Shown in pieces: positions 44,490-55,475 of a DNA stretch of 64,000 bases (position 1 is the first letter of the stretch; each line of letters starts with the position of its first letter). The DNA comes from Pseudarthrobacter sp. L1SW (GTDB lineage Bacteria; Actinomycetota; Actinomycetes; Actinomycetales; Micrococcaceae). The DNA is taken from positions 3,596,001-3,660,000 of the forward strand of contig NZ_CP078079.1 of the NCBI RefSeq assembly GCF_020809045.1, read 5' to 3'. Under the pieces are notes generated by a model. That model saw nothing but the letters and a program-made list of their open reading frames with translations, ran no database searches and had not been told where the DNA came from. The position numbers were made by a program, and so were the translations under genes.

Positions 44490-44888
44490 TTAGATGCGGG
44501 CGTGCATCCCGAAGCTGCGGGGCCGGCCGAACGAGGCCGCGCCAAGGAATTCGACGGCGACGAACGGCTCATCGCCCACCACCCATTCGTCGTGCCCGGG
44601 AGGCAGCGCATAGGTGTCGTGGGCGTGGATCGTTGACCGTCCGCCGTCGGCCGTTTCCACCTCCAGCTGTCCTGAGATGCAGTAGCCAAGGTGGTGGTGC
44701 TCGCAGTAGGCGGTCAACTCAGCTGGCCTGGCAGAGTCGGACCACCGCCAGCCCGGCGCGAGGATCAGCCGCGCCACGGAGTAGTCGTCAACGGTGACAA
44801 GGTCGAATTCCGCCTTATCCGGGCAACGCTTCGAGTCCGGTGAATCCAGGGACTTGACCGCCAGCGCCCTGATGAAATTTGCCGTCAT
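44490..44888 (-). CDS. Small cupin-domain protein
   Basis: A 132-residue single cupin. YCEHHHLGYCISGQLEVETA holds the first cupin motif with three histidines in the metal-binding position, and IHAHDTYALPPGHDEWVVGD the second. ILAPGWRWSDSARP precedes the barrel. No attached DNA-binding domain. Possibly a sugar or acid isomerase or sensor of unknown substrate. ATG 44888 is chosen from the barrel boundary; its ribosome-binding site is weak. Confidence 0.8.
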   Translation of the reverse strand: MTANFIRALAVKSLDSPDSKRCPDKAEFDLVTVDDYSVARLILAPGWRWSDSARPAELTAYCEHHHLGYCISGQLEVETADGGRSTIHAHDTYALPPGHDEWVVGDEPFVAVEFLGAASFGRPRSFGMHARI

Positions 44889-45233
44889 GAGGTCACAGCC
44901 TGTGAGTGATGGTGGGAACGCCCGGCGCGGACCAGGCGATGGTTTTGGATGCCGCCGAGCGGCGAAGTTTATCGAGACCACATAGCCGCATGCGCCTCTG
45001 CCCCGGCGCACGCCCATCCACCGGACCCTGCCGATGTATCTCTAACCGTATCCCTGCGGCGCCTGAAGTCAATGGGAAATTTGTTGGGGGCCCGCAACCC
45101 GGTTCGCCTTGACTACTCGCCCCACCCTTCCCTAAGCTTTTCATAAAGCAGAATCTAATTTCCACAAAGCGGAAACACAAGCAGCTCCGCCGCAAGGGAA
45201 GATAGATCAAAGCCCTCCTTGGAAGGACCTACG
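44889..45233. other. 345-bp noncoding region upstream of hyi
   Basis: No convincing gene is seen here. The right half is comparatively AT-rich and contains the two operator-like boxes at 45139-45175 and the ribosome-binding site GGAAGGA near 45221. Open frames in the left half have no ribosome-binding sites and are GC-driven. Confidence 0.6.
45139..45175. promoter_or_regulatory. Tandem IclR/AllR-like boxes upstream of hyi
   Basis: TTTCATAAAGCAGAA (45139-45153) and TTTCCACAAAGCGGAAA (45159-45175) are related half-symmetric sites 20 bases apart, two helical turns. The second contains TTCC-N7-GGAA, as does TTCCATGATGCGGAA before uraD at 56017. Assignment to an IclR-family repressor of allantoin/glyoxylate genes is inference. 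Confidence 0.6.
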
Positions 45234-46034
45234 ATGACGTACACAGTGAACTGCTCCATCCTCCTCACGGAACTGCCGCTGCTCGAACGCCCTGCAGCAG
45301 CCAAGGCAGCCGGCTTTGACGCTGTCGAGTTCTGGTGGCCGTTCGAGGCCTCCGTGCCCGAGGACTCCGAGGTGACCCGATTCGAGAACGCCATCAAGGA
45401 CGCCGGCGTCCAGCTCACGGGCCTGAACTTCAATGCCGGCAACATGCCGGGAGGCGACCGTGGACTGGTGTCCTGGATGGGACGCGAGTCCGAGTTCAAG
45501 GACAACATCGATGTTGTGACCGGCATCGGTGAGCGCCTTGGCTGCAAGGCCTTCAACGCCCTCTACGGCAACCGGCAGGACGGCTTCACCCCCGAAGAGC
45601 AGGACGAGTTGGCGGTCAGGAACCTCGCGGCCGCAGCAGAAGGCGTCGCCCGGATCGGCGGCACAGTCCTCCTCGAACCTGTCAGCGGGGCACCCAGGTA
45701 TCCGCTCCTCACGGCGGAGGACGCACTCAGGGTCATCGCCCGCGTGAAGGCGGAGGCCGGCGTCGGGAACATCAGGCTCCTCGCGGACTTCTACCACCTG
45801 TCCGTCAACGGCGACGACGTCGAAGCCGTTATTGAGAACCACGCCAAGGACTTCGGCCACATCCAGATCGCCGACAACCCTGGCCGCGGCGCCCCCGGAA
45901 CGGGCACGCTCCCCCTGGGCGAATGGATCGCCCGCAGCCGCGAACTCGGCTACACGGGCTACATCGGCCTCGAGTACAAGGAACCCCAGGAAACCGCGTT
46001 CAGCTGGGCCACCCGCGAACACGCCTCCAACTAG
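45234..46034 (+). CDS. hyi: Hydroxypyruvate isomerase
   Basis: A 266-residue TIM-barrel sugar-isomerase-family enzyme. MTYTVNCSILLTELPLLERP, AGFDAVEFWWPFEASVPEDS, LLEPVSGAPRYPLLT and LLADFYHLSVNGDD with the metal ligands match Hyi. It interconverts hydroxypyruvate and tartronate semialdehyde, beside gcl and glxR. ATG 45234 follows GGAAGGA. The stop codon touches the palindrome at 46034. Confidence 0.93.
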   Translation: MTYTVNCSILLTELPLLERPAAAKAAGFDAVEFWWPFEASVPEDSEVTRFENAIKDAGVQLTGLNFNAGNMPGGDRGLVSWMGRESEFKDNIDVVTGIGERLGCKAFNALYGNRQDGFTPEEQDELAVRNLAAAAEGVARIGGTVLLEPVSGAPRYPLLTAEDALRVIARVKAEAGVGNIRLLADFYHLSVNGDDVEAVIENHAKDFGHIQIADNPGRGAPGTGTLPLGEWIARSRELGYTGYIGLEYKEPQETAFSWATREHASN

Positions 46035-46103
46035 ACCCAACTAGGTAGCAGCAAGTGTCGTTTTGAACGCTCAGAACGACACTTAGCGCTACCCAGTTGG
46101 GTC
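46034..46103. repeat. Long palindromic repeat A, copy 3
   Basis: Arms of about 33 bases (46034-46066 and 46071-46103) with roughly five mismatches; sequence matches copies 1 and 2 at 18310 and 19153, including CAACTAGGTAGC and AAGTGTCGTTTTGA. It starts on the last base of the hyi stop codon and separates hyi from glxR, where it might reduce read-through. Confidence 0.88.
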
Positions 46104-46142
46104 CGGCATACACCACGCAGACTTCAGGAAAGAGAACCACCA

Positions 46143-47020
46143 TGAGCAACGTTGCAGTTATCGGACTCGGAATCATGGGCCTGCCCATGGCCATCAACCT
46201 GGTCAAGGCCGGCCACGCCGTCACCGGCTTCAACCGCAGCCGGGACAAGATCGACAAGCTCGTCTCGGAAGGCGGCAAGGGCGCCGCGAGCATCGCTGAC
46301 GCCGTCAAGGATGCCGACGTCGTCATCACCATGGTGCCGGACTCCCCCGACGTTGAGGGCGTAGTCAGCGGCAAGGACGGCGTGTTCGCCAACGCGAAGC
46401 AGGGCACCCTGTGGATCGACGCCTCCAGCATCCGCCCGGACGTGGCGGTCCGCCTCGCGGCCGAGGCCAAGGAAGCCGGCATCCGCCCGCTCGATGCCCC
46501 GGTCTCCGGCGGCGAACAGGGCGCCATCGACGCCGTCCTCTCCATCATGGTTGGCGGCGACAAGGCAGACTTCGACGCCGCGCAGGACGTCCTGAACGCC
46601 GTCGGCAAAACCATCGTCCACGTGGGCCCCTCCGGCTCCGGCCAGACCGTCAAGGCTGCGAACCAGCTGATCGTCGCGGTCAACATAGAAGTCCTGTCAG
46701 AAGCAGTAGTCTTCCTCGAGGCCTACGGCGTGGACACGGACGCCGCCCTCAAGGTGCTCGGCGGTGGCCTGGCCGGCTCCAAGGTCCTGGACCAGAAGGG
46801 CCAGAAGATGCTGGACCGCAACTTCGATCCCGGCTTCCGCCTGGCCCTGCACCACAAGGACCTGGGCATCGTCACCTCAGCCGCCCGTGAGGCCAACGTC
46901 GCCATCCCGCTCGGCGCGGTCGCCGCACAGCTCGTAGCCGCCACCGTCAACCAGGGCGACGGCGCACTGGACCACTCCGGACTCTTCAAGCAGGTCCTCC
47001 AGCTCAGCGGCAGGAAATAG
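46143..47020 (+). CDS. glxR: 2-hydroxy-3-oxopropionate (tartronate semialdehyde) reductase
   Basis: A 292-residue beta-hydroxyacid dehydrogenase. VAVIGLGIMGLPMAINLVKA binds NAD(P), DAPVSGGEQGAIDAVLSIM is the substrate loop, and VKAANQLIVAVNIEVLSEA contains the catalytic lysine. LHHKDLGIVTSAAREANVAI follows in the dimer domain. It reduces tartronate semialdehyde to D-glycerate between gcl and glycerate kinase. Good length and context. Confidence 0.94.
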
Positions 47021-47152
47021 GCACCGGCGCCAAAGGCGCCTAAGAAACACCAGCAGGGTGCCCGCCGTCGTACATAAAACGACGGCGGTCCCCTCACCAC
47101 ACCCAAAAACACTCAGACTTCGCCCCAAGAGGGGCACAACAAGGAGCACCCC

Positions 47153-48943
<1,791 letters not shown>

Positions 48944-48945
48944 CC

Positions 48946-50154
48946 ATGCGGATCGTCATTGCCCCGGACAAGTTCAAAGGATCCCTGTCCGCACCGGAAG
49001 TGTGTGCGCACTTGGAGAAGGGCCTGCAACGCGGGGCCGAAACGGCACACATCCACAACCTGGATGTGGTCCGGATTCCGGTGGCCGACGGCGGCGAGGG
49101 CACCCTCGACGCCGCCGTCGGCTCCGGTTTCACACGCCGCGGCGCGGTGGTGGCAGGACCCACCGGCGACGCGGTCATGGCGGAGTTTGCCGTCCGCGGC
49201 AATGAAGCGGTCATTGAAATGGCGGCTGCCTCGGGCCTGGCCCTGCTCCCCGCCGGTGCCCTGGTGAACGGACGGCCAGGCCCGACGGCGGCACGCACCG
49301 CCACCAGCATGGGCACGGGCCAGCTCATCCGCGCCGCCCTGGACGCCGGCTGCAACCGCATCATCCTCGGGGTGGGCGGCAGCGCCAACACCGACGGCGG
49401 CGCCGGCGTCCTGCAGGGCCTCGGCGCCAGGTTCCTGGACAGTGCGGGCCGCGAACTTCCGGCCGGCGGGGCGGCACTGGCCCACCTGGACCGGATCGAC
49501 CTCAGCGGATTCGAACCCCGGCTGAAGGACACGCGCTTTGTGCTGGCGTCCGACGTCGACAATCCCCTGCTAGGTGCCCGGGGCGCCGCGGCGATCTTCG
49601 GCCCGCAGAAGGGCGCCGCACAACAGGACGTCGAGCTGCTCGACGCCGCCCTGGCCAGGTTTGTCGAAGTCCTGGCCAGGGAGATCGGATTCCGCGCGGT
49701 GAAGGCCGCCGAGGCTCCCGGTGCCGGGGCAGCCGGCGGCGTTGGCTACGCAGCCATCGCCGTGCTGGCCGCGACGCGGCGGCCGGGAATCGACGTCGTC
49801 CTGGAATTCACGGAAGTGGAGCAGAAACTTGCCGGCGCCCACCTGGTGATCACCGGCGAAGGCAGCTTGGATGAGCAGAGCCTGCTCGGCAAAACACCCC
49901 TGGGTGTGGCGCGGGCAGCCGCAGCTCAAGGGGTCGCGGTGATCGCCGTGTGCGGACGGTCCACCCTTACGCAGGGCGAGGCGAATGCCGCCGGATTCGA
50001 GGACGTTTACGCTTTGACGGAACTCGAAAGCAATGTAGACAGGTGCATAGCAGGGGCAGCGCAGCTTCTGGAGCAGTTGGGCACCCGGATCGGCGGACGG
50101 CTGGCAGCCAACACGCCTGCCACCGCAAGCACCAAGGAGGACCTCCGTGTCTGA
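48946..50154 (+). CDS. Glycerate kinase (GlxK/GarK family)
   Basis: A 402-residue kinase. [20 protein letters not shown] is the invariant N-terminus; [36 protein letters not shown] and [20 protein letters not shown] are the family motifs. It phosphorylates D-glycerate at the 2-position by family precedent. Its last 8 bases overlap the allantoinase start. It completes conversion of glyoxylate to a glycolytic intermediate. Confidence 0.95.
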   Translation: MRIVIAPDKFKGSLSAPEVCAHLEKGLQRGAETAHIHNLDVVRIPVADGGEGTLDAAVGSGFTRRGAVVAGPTGDAVMAEFAVRGNEAVIEMAAASGLALLPAGALVNGRPGPTAARTATSMGTGQLIRAALDAGCNRIILGVGGSANTDGGAGVLQGLGARFLDSAGRELPAGGAALAHLDRIDLSGFEPRLKDTRFVLASDVDNPLLGARGAAAIFGPQKGAAQQDVELLDAALARFVEVLAREIGFRAVKAAEAPGAGAAGGVGYAAIAVLAATRRPGIDVVLEFTEVEQKLAGAHLVITGEGSLDEQSLLGKTPLGVARAAAAQGVAVIAVCGRSTLTQGEANAAGFEDVYALTELESNVDRCIAGAAQLLEQLGTRIGGRLAANTPATASTKEDLRV

Positions 50155-51490
50155 AGAACGTCTTGACCTCGTCATCCGGGGCCGGCGCATCCTTACCACC
50201 GCCGGCATCGCGCCGCGCGAGGTTGGCGTCCGCAACGGCAAAATCGTCGCGATCGAACCGCTCGGCACCAACCTGGCCGGCACCGAGGTCCTGGAACTGG
50301 CCGACGACGAAACCCTGATCCCCGGCCTGGTGGACACCCACGTCCACGTCAACGAACCCGGCCGCACCGAGTGGGAGGGCTTCGCCTCGGCCACCCGCGC
50401 CGCGGCGGCGGGCGGCGTGACCACCATCATCGATATGCCGCTGAACTCCGTCCCGCCCACCACTACGGTGGAAAACCTGAAGCTCAAGCGCGAGGTGGCC
50501 GAGGACCAAGCGTTCATCGACGTCGGATTCTGGGGCGGTGCCGTCCCCGGCAACAAGGCCGACCTGCGCCCCCTGCATGACGAGGGTGTCTTCGGCTTCA
50601 AGTGCTTCCTCCTGCACTCCGGCGTGGACGAGTTCCCGCACCTGGACGCGGACCAGATGGAGGAGGACATGAAGGAACTCAAGTCCTTCGACTCCCTCAT
50701 GATCGTCCACGCCGAGGACCCGCACACCATCGACCGCGCACCGCACCCCGGCGGCGCCCATTACTCCACGTTCCTGGCCTCCCGCCCCCGCGGTGCCGAG
50801 AACAAGGCCATCGCCGAGGTCATCGAACGGGCCCGCCGCACCGGTGCGCGCGCCCACATCCTGCACCTGTCGTCGTCAGACGCGCTGCCCATGATTGCCT
50901 CCGCAAGGCGCGACGGTGTCAAGCTCACCGTTGAGACGTGCCCGCACTACCTGACGCTGACGGCGGAGGAGATCCCGGACGGCGCAACGGCCTACAAGTG
51001 CTGCCCGCCCATCCGCGAGGCCTCCAACCGGGAACTGCTCTGGCAGGGGCTGCTGGATGGCACCATCGACTGCATCGTCTCGGACCACTCCCCCTCCACA
51101 CTGGACCTCAAGGACCTGGAAAACGGCGACTTCGCCGTGGCCTGGGGCGGCGTCTCATCGCTCCAGCTGGGCCTGTCCCTGATCTGGACGGAGGCCCGGG
51201 ACCGCGGCATCCCGCTCGAGCAGGTGGTGTCCTGGATGGGCGAAAAACCCGCCGCCCTGGCGCAGCTCTCCGGCAAAGGCCAGCTGGCGGTGGGGTTCGA
51301 AGCCGATTTCGCCGTTTTCGCTCCGGACGAAGCCTTCGTGGTGGACGTCTCCAAGCTCAAGCACAAGAATCCCATCACCCCCTACGATGGCAAGGCCCTC
51401 TCCGGCGTGGTCCGCAAGACGTTCCTGCGCGGCGCCTTGGTGGACGGCAAGACCCCCATGGGCAAGCTGATCCGCCGCGGCGGAGCCTAG
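50147..51490 (+). CDS. allB: Allantoinase
   Basis: A 447-residue cyclic amidohydrolase. [20 protein letters not shown] carries two histidine ligands, [12 protein letters not shown] the carboxylated lysine, [10 protein letters not shown] and [12 protein letters not shown] further ligands, and [17 protein letters not shown] the catalytic aspartate. [20 protein letters not shown] is typical of allantoinase. GTG 50147 follows AAGGAGGACC. It opens allantoin to allantoate, ultimately a source of glyoxylate for gcl. Confidence 0.94.
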   Translation: MSEERLDLVIRGRRILTTAGIAPREVGVRNGKIVAIEPLGTNLAGTEVLELADDETLIPGLVDTHVHVNEPGRTEWEGFASATRAAAAGGVTTIIDMPLNSVPPTTTVENLKLKREVAEDQAFIDVGFWGGAVPGNKADLRPLHDEGVFGFKCFLLHSGVDEFPHLDADQMEEDMKELKSFDSLMIVHAEDPHTIDRAPHPGGAHYSTFLASRPRGAENKAIAEVIERARRTGARAHILHLSSSDALPMIASARRDGVKLTVETCPHYLTLTAEEIPDGATAYKCCPPIREASNRELLWQGLLDGTIDCIVSDHSPSTLDLKDLENGDFAVAWGGVSSLQLGLSLIWTEARDRGIPLEQVVSWMGEKPAALAQLSGKGQLAVGFEADFAVFAPDEAFVVDVSKLKHKNPITPYDGKALSGVVRKTFLRGALVDGKTPMGKLIRRGGA

Positions 51491-51498
51491 GACGCGCC

Positions 51499-52140
51499 AT
51501 GGCAGTGGAAGCCCACCATCCGAGGGGGTTGTCCCGGCATCCTGTTCCGGCCGAGCGCCCTGCTGCCCAGCCTCCCCGGGCAGCTGCCCGCGGCCTTGCC
51601 GTGTGGGTGGTCCCCAGGGAAGGCACCAGTCCCGAACTCATCGCCCGCGCCGCCCAACTGGTGCTTGCCCGGGCCCTCCAGACCGCTCCGGAGGCGGAAG
51701 TCCACGTGCCTGCCGCCGGAGCACCCACACCCGCGACACCCAGCCAGTCAGCGTCGGAGAACCCAGGCGGTAAGCAGGACGACGACGGTACGCGCCTCCC
51801 GCCGTCGGCCGGCCCTGTCAGCAGGGTGGCCGTGGACCTGGCGGCGGATACCGTCCTGCTGGACGGGCGCCCGGTGCCGCTGACAGGCGTCGAATTCAAG
51901 GTGCTCAGGTACTTGGTGACCCACCTGTCGCGGCCCGTGGACCGGGAGGAATTGCAGGCGTTCCTGGAGTCGCTGCAATTTCCCGGTGCGTCAGCCCGGG
52001 CCATCGATGTGTATGTGGGCCGGATCCGCCGGAAACTCGGGAATGCGCGCCATGCCGTTGCCACCGTCCGGGGCGGCGGATACCAGTTTGTGCCCGGTCC
52101 CTGCGCCACGGTTCGCGGCCCGGCGGAATACTGCATATGA
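51499..52140 (+). CDS. Orphan OmpR-type winged-helix protein
   Basis: A 213-residue protein. The first 115 residues are Pro/Ala-rich and low in complexity except for GLAVWVVPREGTSPELIARA. Residues 118-205 are a trans-reg_C winged helix (VLLDGRPVPLTGVEFKVLRY, ELQAFLESLQFPGASARAID, VYVGRIRRKLGNARHAVATV, RGGGYQFVPG). There is no receiver domain and no kinase next to it. ATG 51499 is 8 bases after allB, so it is in the same transcript. DNA binding is likely; the signal is unknown. Confidence 0.82.
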   Translation: MAVEAHHPRGLSRHPVPAERPAAQPPRAAARGLAVWVVPREGTSPELIARAAQLVLARALQTAPEAEVHVPAAGAPTPATPSQSASENPGGKQDDDGTRLPPSAGPVSRVAVDLAADTVLLDGRPVPLTGVEFKVLRYLVTHLSRPVDREELQAFLESLQFPGASARAIDVYVGRIRRKLGNARHAVATVRGGGYQFVPGPCATVRGPAEYCI

Positions 52141-52221
52141 CGCCGGAGTTGTATGACTAAGCGGAAACCCGCTTCACTTGATGTTTTGCCATTACCTGAC
52201 AAAGACTTCCAAAGGAATGCC

Positions 52222-52701
52222 ATGAGCCAGACCCTGACCACCAAGCTTCAGCCCGGAACCCAGGCCCCTGATTTCACCCTCCAGGACGCCCAGGGCCGCG
52301 GGACTGCCTTGGCCGACTACCGTGGCAAGAACGTCATTGTGTACTTCTACCCCAAGGCCGCCACCCCGGGCTGCACCACCGAGGCCTGCGACTTCCGCGA
52401 CAGCCTGGCCTCCCTGCAGGGCAAGGGCTACGAGGTCATCGGCATCTCCCCCGACGCCCCCGAGGCCCTGGCCGGCTTCACGGGCGACTTCTCCCTGACC
52501 TTCCCGCTGCTCTCCGACCCCGACCACGCCGTTGCCTTGGCCTACGGCGCCTGGGGCGAGAAGCTCGTCAAGGGCGAAATCGTCGAGGGCATCGTCCGCT
52601 CCACCGTGGTGGTGGACCCCGAAGGCAAGGTCACCCTGGCCCAGTACCAGGTGAAGGCCGACGGCCACGTCGCAGCCCTGAAGGAAGCCCTGGGCATCTG
52701 A
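52222..52701 (+). CDS. bcp: Thioredoxin-dependent thiol peroxidase (BCP-type peroxiredoxin)
   Basis: A 159-residue peroxiredoxin. PKAATPGCTTEACDFRDSLA carries the peroxidatic cysteine C51 and the nearby resolving cysteine C56 of alpha-helix-2 BCPs. LQPGTQAPDFTLQDAQGRG and LSDPDHAVALAYGAWGEK are typical. It reduces hydroperoxides with thioredoxin. ATG 52222 follows AAAGGAA. Confidence 0.96.
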   Translation: MSQTLTTKLQPGTQAPDFTLQDAQGRGTALADYRGKNVIVYFYPKAATPGCTTEACDFRDSLASLQGKGYEVIGISPDAPEALAGFTGDFSLTFPLLSDPDHAVALAYGAWGEKLVKGEIVEGIVRSTVVVDPEGKVTLAQYQVKADGHVAALKEALGI

Positions 52702-52763
52702 CGCTCTCTCACTTAACGCGGCATTTCCCCGGACGCTCTCGCACTTAACGCGGCATTTCGACC
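52700..52763. repeat. Two tandem 32-base repeats after bcp
   Basis: Units 52700-52731 and 52732-52763 share GACGCTCTC(T/G)CACTTAACGCGGCATTTC and differ mainly in the last four bases. The first starts at the last base of the bcp stop codon. They run directly into the hairpin at 52764. Confidence 0.85.
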
Positions 52764-52803
52764 AACGCTCCCGCACTGCGCACCTGCGCACTGCGGGAGC
52801 GTT
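52764..52803. terminator. 19-bp hairpin between bcp and the MFS gene
   Basis: AACGCTCCCGCACTGCGCA (52764-52782) pairs with TGCGCACTGCGGGAGCGTT (52785-52803) with one mismatch and a two-base centre. It lies between convergent genes and starts like the repeat units (ACGCTC), suggesting common origin. Confidence 0.75.
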
Positions 52804-52809
52804 CAGGGT

Positions 52810-54324
52810 TTAAGGCTCTGCCCCCTTCGCCGCCCGCTCGTCTGCCGCCGCCTGCTCGTCTGCGGCCGCCCGGGCGTAGGAGACTGAGATCCGCCGGTAG
52901 ACCGGGGTCAGGAAGGCCAGTAGCGCGGCCACAACCATGATGGTGCCGGCAACCAGGAACACCAGGGCGATCCCGCGGGAGGTGCCTTCGCCCAGGAGCG
53001 GAGCCAACTGGGCGGCGCCGTCGGCGGAGCGTGCGTAGGGGATGATCCAGAACTGGGCGATCGGTGCGATGAGGAATGCCGTGACCGGCGAGGCCGCGGA
53101 CTCGAACGCCATGGCGAATCCGAACACCCGGCCCTGCCGCTGCAACGGCACCACCTGCTGGATGACGGTCTGCTCCGCCGCCTCCACAAAAGGCACCAGG
53201 ACCAGGTACGCCCAGATTCCGGCGATGTAGAGCCATGCCCACTCCCGCAGCGTGAACACCGCCCCGAGGACCCCCATCAGGACCACGGCGAGGAGCAGGG
53301 TGCGCAGCGGGTTGGACCCCAGCCCGAACTTTCCGATCAGGGCACCGCCCACCAATATCCCGGTGAAGCCGACAGCAGAGAAGATGCCCCACAGCTCTAC
53401 CGGGAACATTTCCAGGCCGTACGGGTCCATCAACGCCATGTACACGCCACCGATGAAGTTGTTGAACGTGGAGAAGAGGATCAGTGCGAAAAGCCCCGAA
53501 ATGGCCAGCACTGCGGCGAGGGAGCCGCGCAGGTCGAACCCGCCGTGGGCGTCGGTTGCAGCCGCGCGCACCTCCTCGGGCATGCGCAGGGTGAGCAGGT
53601 GCGCGAACGCGAGTGCGGTGAGCACCAGGGCGGCTCCGATGGTCCAGCCCATGCCCAGCAGTCCCACCGAGAGCCCGGAAAGCACTGAAGTGACAATGAA
53701 CATCAGTCCCTGCACCATGCCCACCAGCCCGTTGGCGTTAGCGCGCCGGTCCGGCTCGATGAGGATGGTGACAGTGGTGGAAAGGGCGATGTTCCGCATG
53801 TTCTCCACCACGGCGCCGATCAGGACGACCAGGACGAAAATCCAGAACCACGGCCGCGCCAGGTCCAGCAGCGCCGACGAGGGCGTCAGCAGGAACATGA
53901 CCCCGGACAGCACGAACATCACCAGGGTGAAGGCAGCGGCAAAGCGCATCACGGCCAGTTTGCGGTAGCGGTCCACAAAAGTGCCGAAGCTGATGCTGGA
54001 AAGGGCGATCAGCAGCATATAGGCGCCGCCCACCACTCCGGTAGCTATGACGTTGCGCGTTTCCAGGTACACCCAGAACGTCAGCGCGAACCAGAGGTAG
54101 CTGGTGGTGACATTGGCGAGGGCGGTGTTCACCAGGATCCCGGTGAAGGTGCGGGAGCGCTGGGCCGGAGTGCGCAGCGAAGTGTCGACGGCGTCCGGAT
54201 CAGTGAGGTGCGGAGCCTCCCCTACCTCCACGGGCGCGGACGTGTCCGCCATGTCCTCGCTGGGTCTTTTCCCGCCGTCGGAAGCCGAAGCGGCGCGCGG
54301 CCGGACCGGTTCCTGCTCGGTCAT
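52810..54324 (-). CDS. MFS transporter (multidrug/macrolide-efflux-like)
   Basis: A 504-residue transporter with an N-terminal hydrophilic extension of about 65 residues and 12 hydrophobic segments. ISFGTFVDRYRKLAVMRFAA is the loop 2-3 motif and ILIEPDRRANANGLVGMVQG, QGRVFGFAMAFESAASPVTA the periodic landmarks of the MefA/drug-exporter group. ATG 54324 (MTEQEP) has GGGA upstream; an earlier ATG at 54351 is possible. A repetitive Ala/Glu/Asp tail closes the protein. Substrate unknown. Confidence 0.85.
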   Translation of the reverse strand: MTEQEPVRPRAASASDGGKRPSEDMADTSAPVEVGEAPHLTDPDAVDTSLRTPAQRSRTFTGILVNTALANVTTSYLWFALTFWVYLETRNVIATGVVGGAYMLLIALSSISFGTFVDRYRKLAVMRFAAAFTLVMFVLSGVMFLLTPSSALLDLARPWFWIFVLVVLIGAVVENMRNIALSTTVTILIEPDRRANANGLVGMVQGLMFIVTSVLSGLSVGLLGMGWTIGAALVLTALAFAHLLTLRMPEEVRAAATDAHGGFDLRGSLAAVLAISGLFALILFSTFNNFIGGVYMALMDPYGLEMFPVELWGIFSAVGFTGILVGGALIGKFGLGSNPLRTLLLAVVLMGVLGAVFTLREWAWLYIAGIWAYLVLVPFVEAAEQTVIQQVVPLQRQGRVFGFAMAFESAASPVTAFLIAPIAQFWIIPYARSADGAAQLAPLLGEGTSRGIALVFLVAGTIMVVAALLAFLTPVYRRISVSYARAAADEQAAADERAAKGAEP

Positions 54325-54383
54325 GCGTCCCAGTGTAGTGACAACTGACACTCATGGACACGGCCAGGACCAGCAAGAGGGGG

Positions 54384-54587
54384 TCAGCGTTGGTCGCGGT
54401 CGTTGAATTCAACATCCAGTTCGTAGTGGCGGAACTCCGTTTCACGGTTCACTTCCCCGTCGACCACCACTTCGTGGTCAAGCTGGCGTTGAACCCGGCT
54501 GTCCAGGACCTGGAGTTCCTGGTCAGACACCTTTTCCAAATCATCCGGGAACTGGTCTTCCGGAGTGAGGTGCAGCTTATCGTTCAT
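54384..54587 (-). CDS. Small charged protein of unknown function
   Basis: A 67-residue very hydrophilic protein beginning MNDKLHLTPEDQFPDDLEKV and ending VEFNDRDQR. Asp, Glu and Gln exceed one third of residues. ATG 54587 has AGGAAGG 11 bases upstream. No known family is recognised. It lies between the MFS gene and a divergent acetyltransferase gene. Confidence 0.65.
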   Translation of the reverse strand: MNDKLHLTPEDQFPDDLEKVSDQELQVLDSRVQRQLDHEVVVDGEVNRETEFRHYELDVEFNDRDQR

Positions 54588-54681
54588 TGACCGCCATGCC
54601 TTCCTGCAGTTGCCTGGCTGCCCAGTCTAGCGCTGCTTGCGCGCCGTTGCCGGACTCCCTGCCCGGTGACAGGATGGCCGC

Positions 54682-55260
54682 ATGGCGATCCACGTCCGTC
54701 CCGCAACAACGTTCGAGGACGTCAAAACCGTGCTGGGGCCAAAGCGGCCGGACGCGAACGTGTGCTGGTGCCTGAGCTACCGCGTCCCGTCCAGGCTGAA
54801 CCAGGCCCTGCGCGGGACCGAGCGCGGGGACCTGGTCAGGCAGTTGGTGGCGGAGGATCCTCCGCCAGGGGTTTTAGCGTACGACGGCGATGAGCCAGTT
54901 GGGTGGGCAGCGGTCCACCCGCGTGCGGACACGAGTTTCGCCGGCAACCGGAAGATCCCGCACGTGGACAGCCTGGACGTGTGGTCCGTCTGGTGTATCA
55001 GGGTGCGGCCGGGATACCGCGGCAGGGGCATTTCGCACCATTTGCTGGCTGGCGCCGTGGACCTGGCCCGGAGCTATGGCGCACCGGCCGTAGAGGGCTA
55101 TCCGGTGGATAACGGCGGCAGGAAAGTGGACCTCACCATGGCCTATGTGGGCACCCGGAAACTGTTCGAGGACGCGGGTTTCAGCAAGGCCGCGGACACG
55201 GAGTCAGTCCTGAATGGCTTCCCGCGGGTGCTGATGCGACTTGAGTTGCAGCCGCGCTGA
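54682..55260 (+). CDS. GNAT-family N-acetyltransferase
   Basis: A 192-residue GNAT enzyme. VLAYDGDEPVGWAAVHPRAD is the central strand pair and VWCIRVRPGYRGRGISHHLL contains the acetyl-CoA loop R-x-x-G-x-G/A. The VCWCLSYRVPSR region near residue 28 with two cysteines is typical of a broad actinobacterial subgroup. Acceptor unknown. Confidence 0.88.
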   Translation: MAIHVRPATTFEDVKTVLGPKRPDANVCWCLSYRVPSRLNQALRGTERGDLVRQLVAEDPPPGVLAYDGDEPVGWAAVHPRADTSFAGNRKIPHVDSLDVWSVWCIRVRPGYRGRGISHHLLAGAVDLARSYGAPAVEGYPVDNGGRKVDLTMAYVGTRKLFEDAGFSKAADTESVLNGFPRVLMRLELQPR

Positions 55261-55298
55261 AGACGCCCAGACCTTAGGGGGCCCAGGGCTGAAAGGCG

Positions 55299-55418
55299 TC
55301 AGGGCTTCTTCCACCAGCTACCCGGCCAGCCCTCATCAATTGCCCACAGCGCCAGGAGCAGCGCGTCGGCAGTCATGAGGCCAGCAATAAGGTACGCCCA
55401 CCCTGTAAACCAACTCAT
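55299..55418 (-). CDS. 39-residue single-span membrane protein
   Basis: A short frame, MSWFTGWAYLIAGLMTADAL and LLALWAIDEGWPGSWWKKP, with one hydrophobic helix of about 20 residues and a Trp-rich, basic C-terminus. ATG 55418 follows CAGGAG with a 7-base spacing, unusually good for a random frame. No family is recognised; it may be a small regulatory membrane peptide. Confidence 0.6.
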   Translation of the reverse strand: MSWFTGWAYLIAGLMTADALLLALWAIDEGWPGSWWKKP

Positions 55419-55475
55419 CGCAATCTCCTGACTTGGTAAAACCCCCAGCCACTCGATTGCTCATAAGTGTGGCAC

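Noticed and set aside
52700..52803. Possible CRISPR array after bcp
   Set aside because: Only two direct 32-base units with no spacers, leading into a hairpin; no cas genes are in the window.
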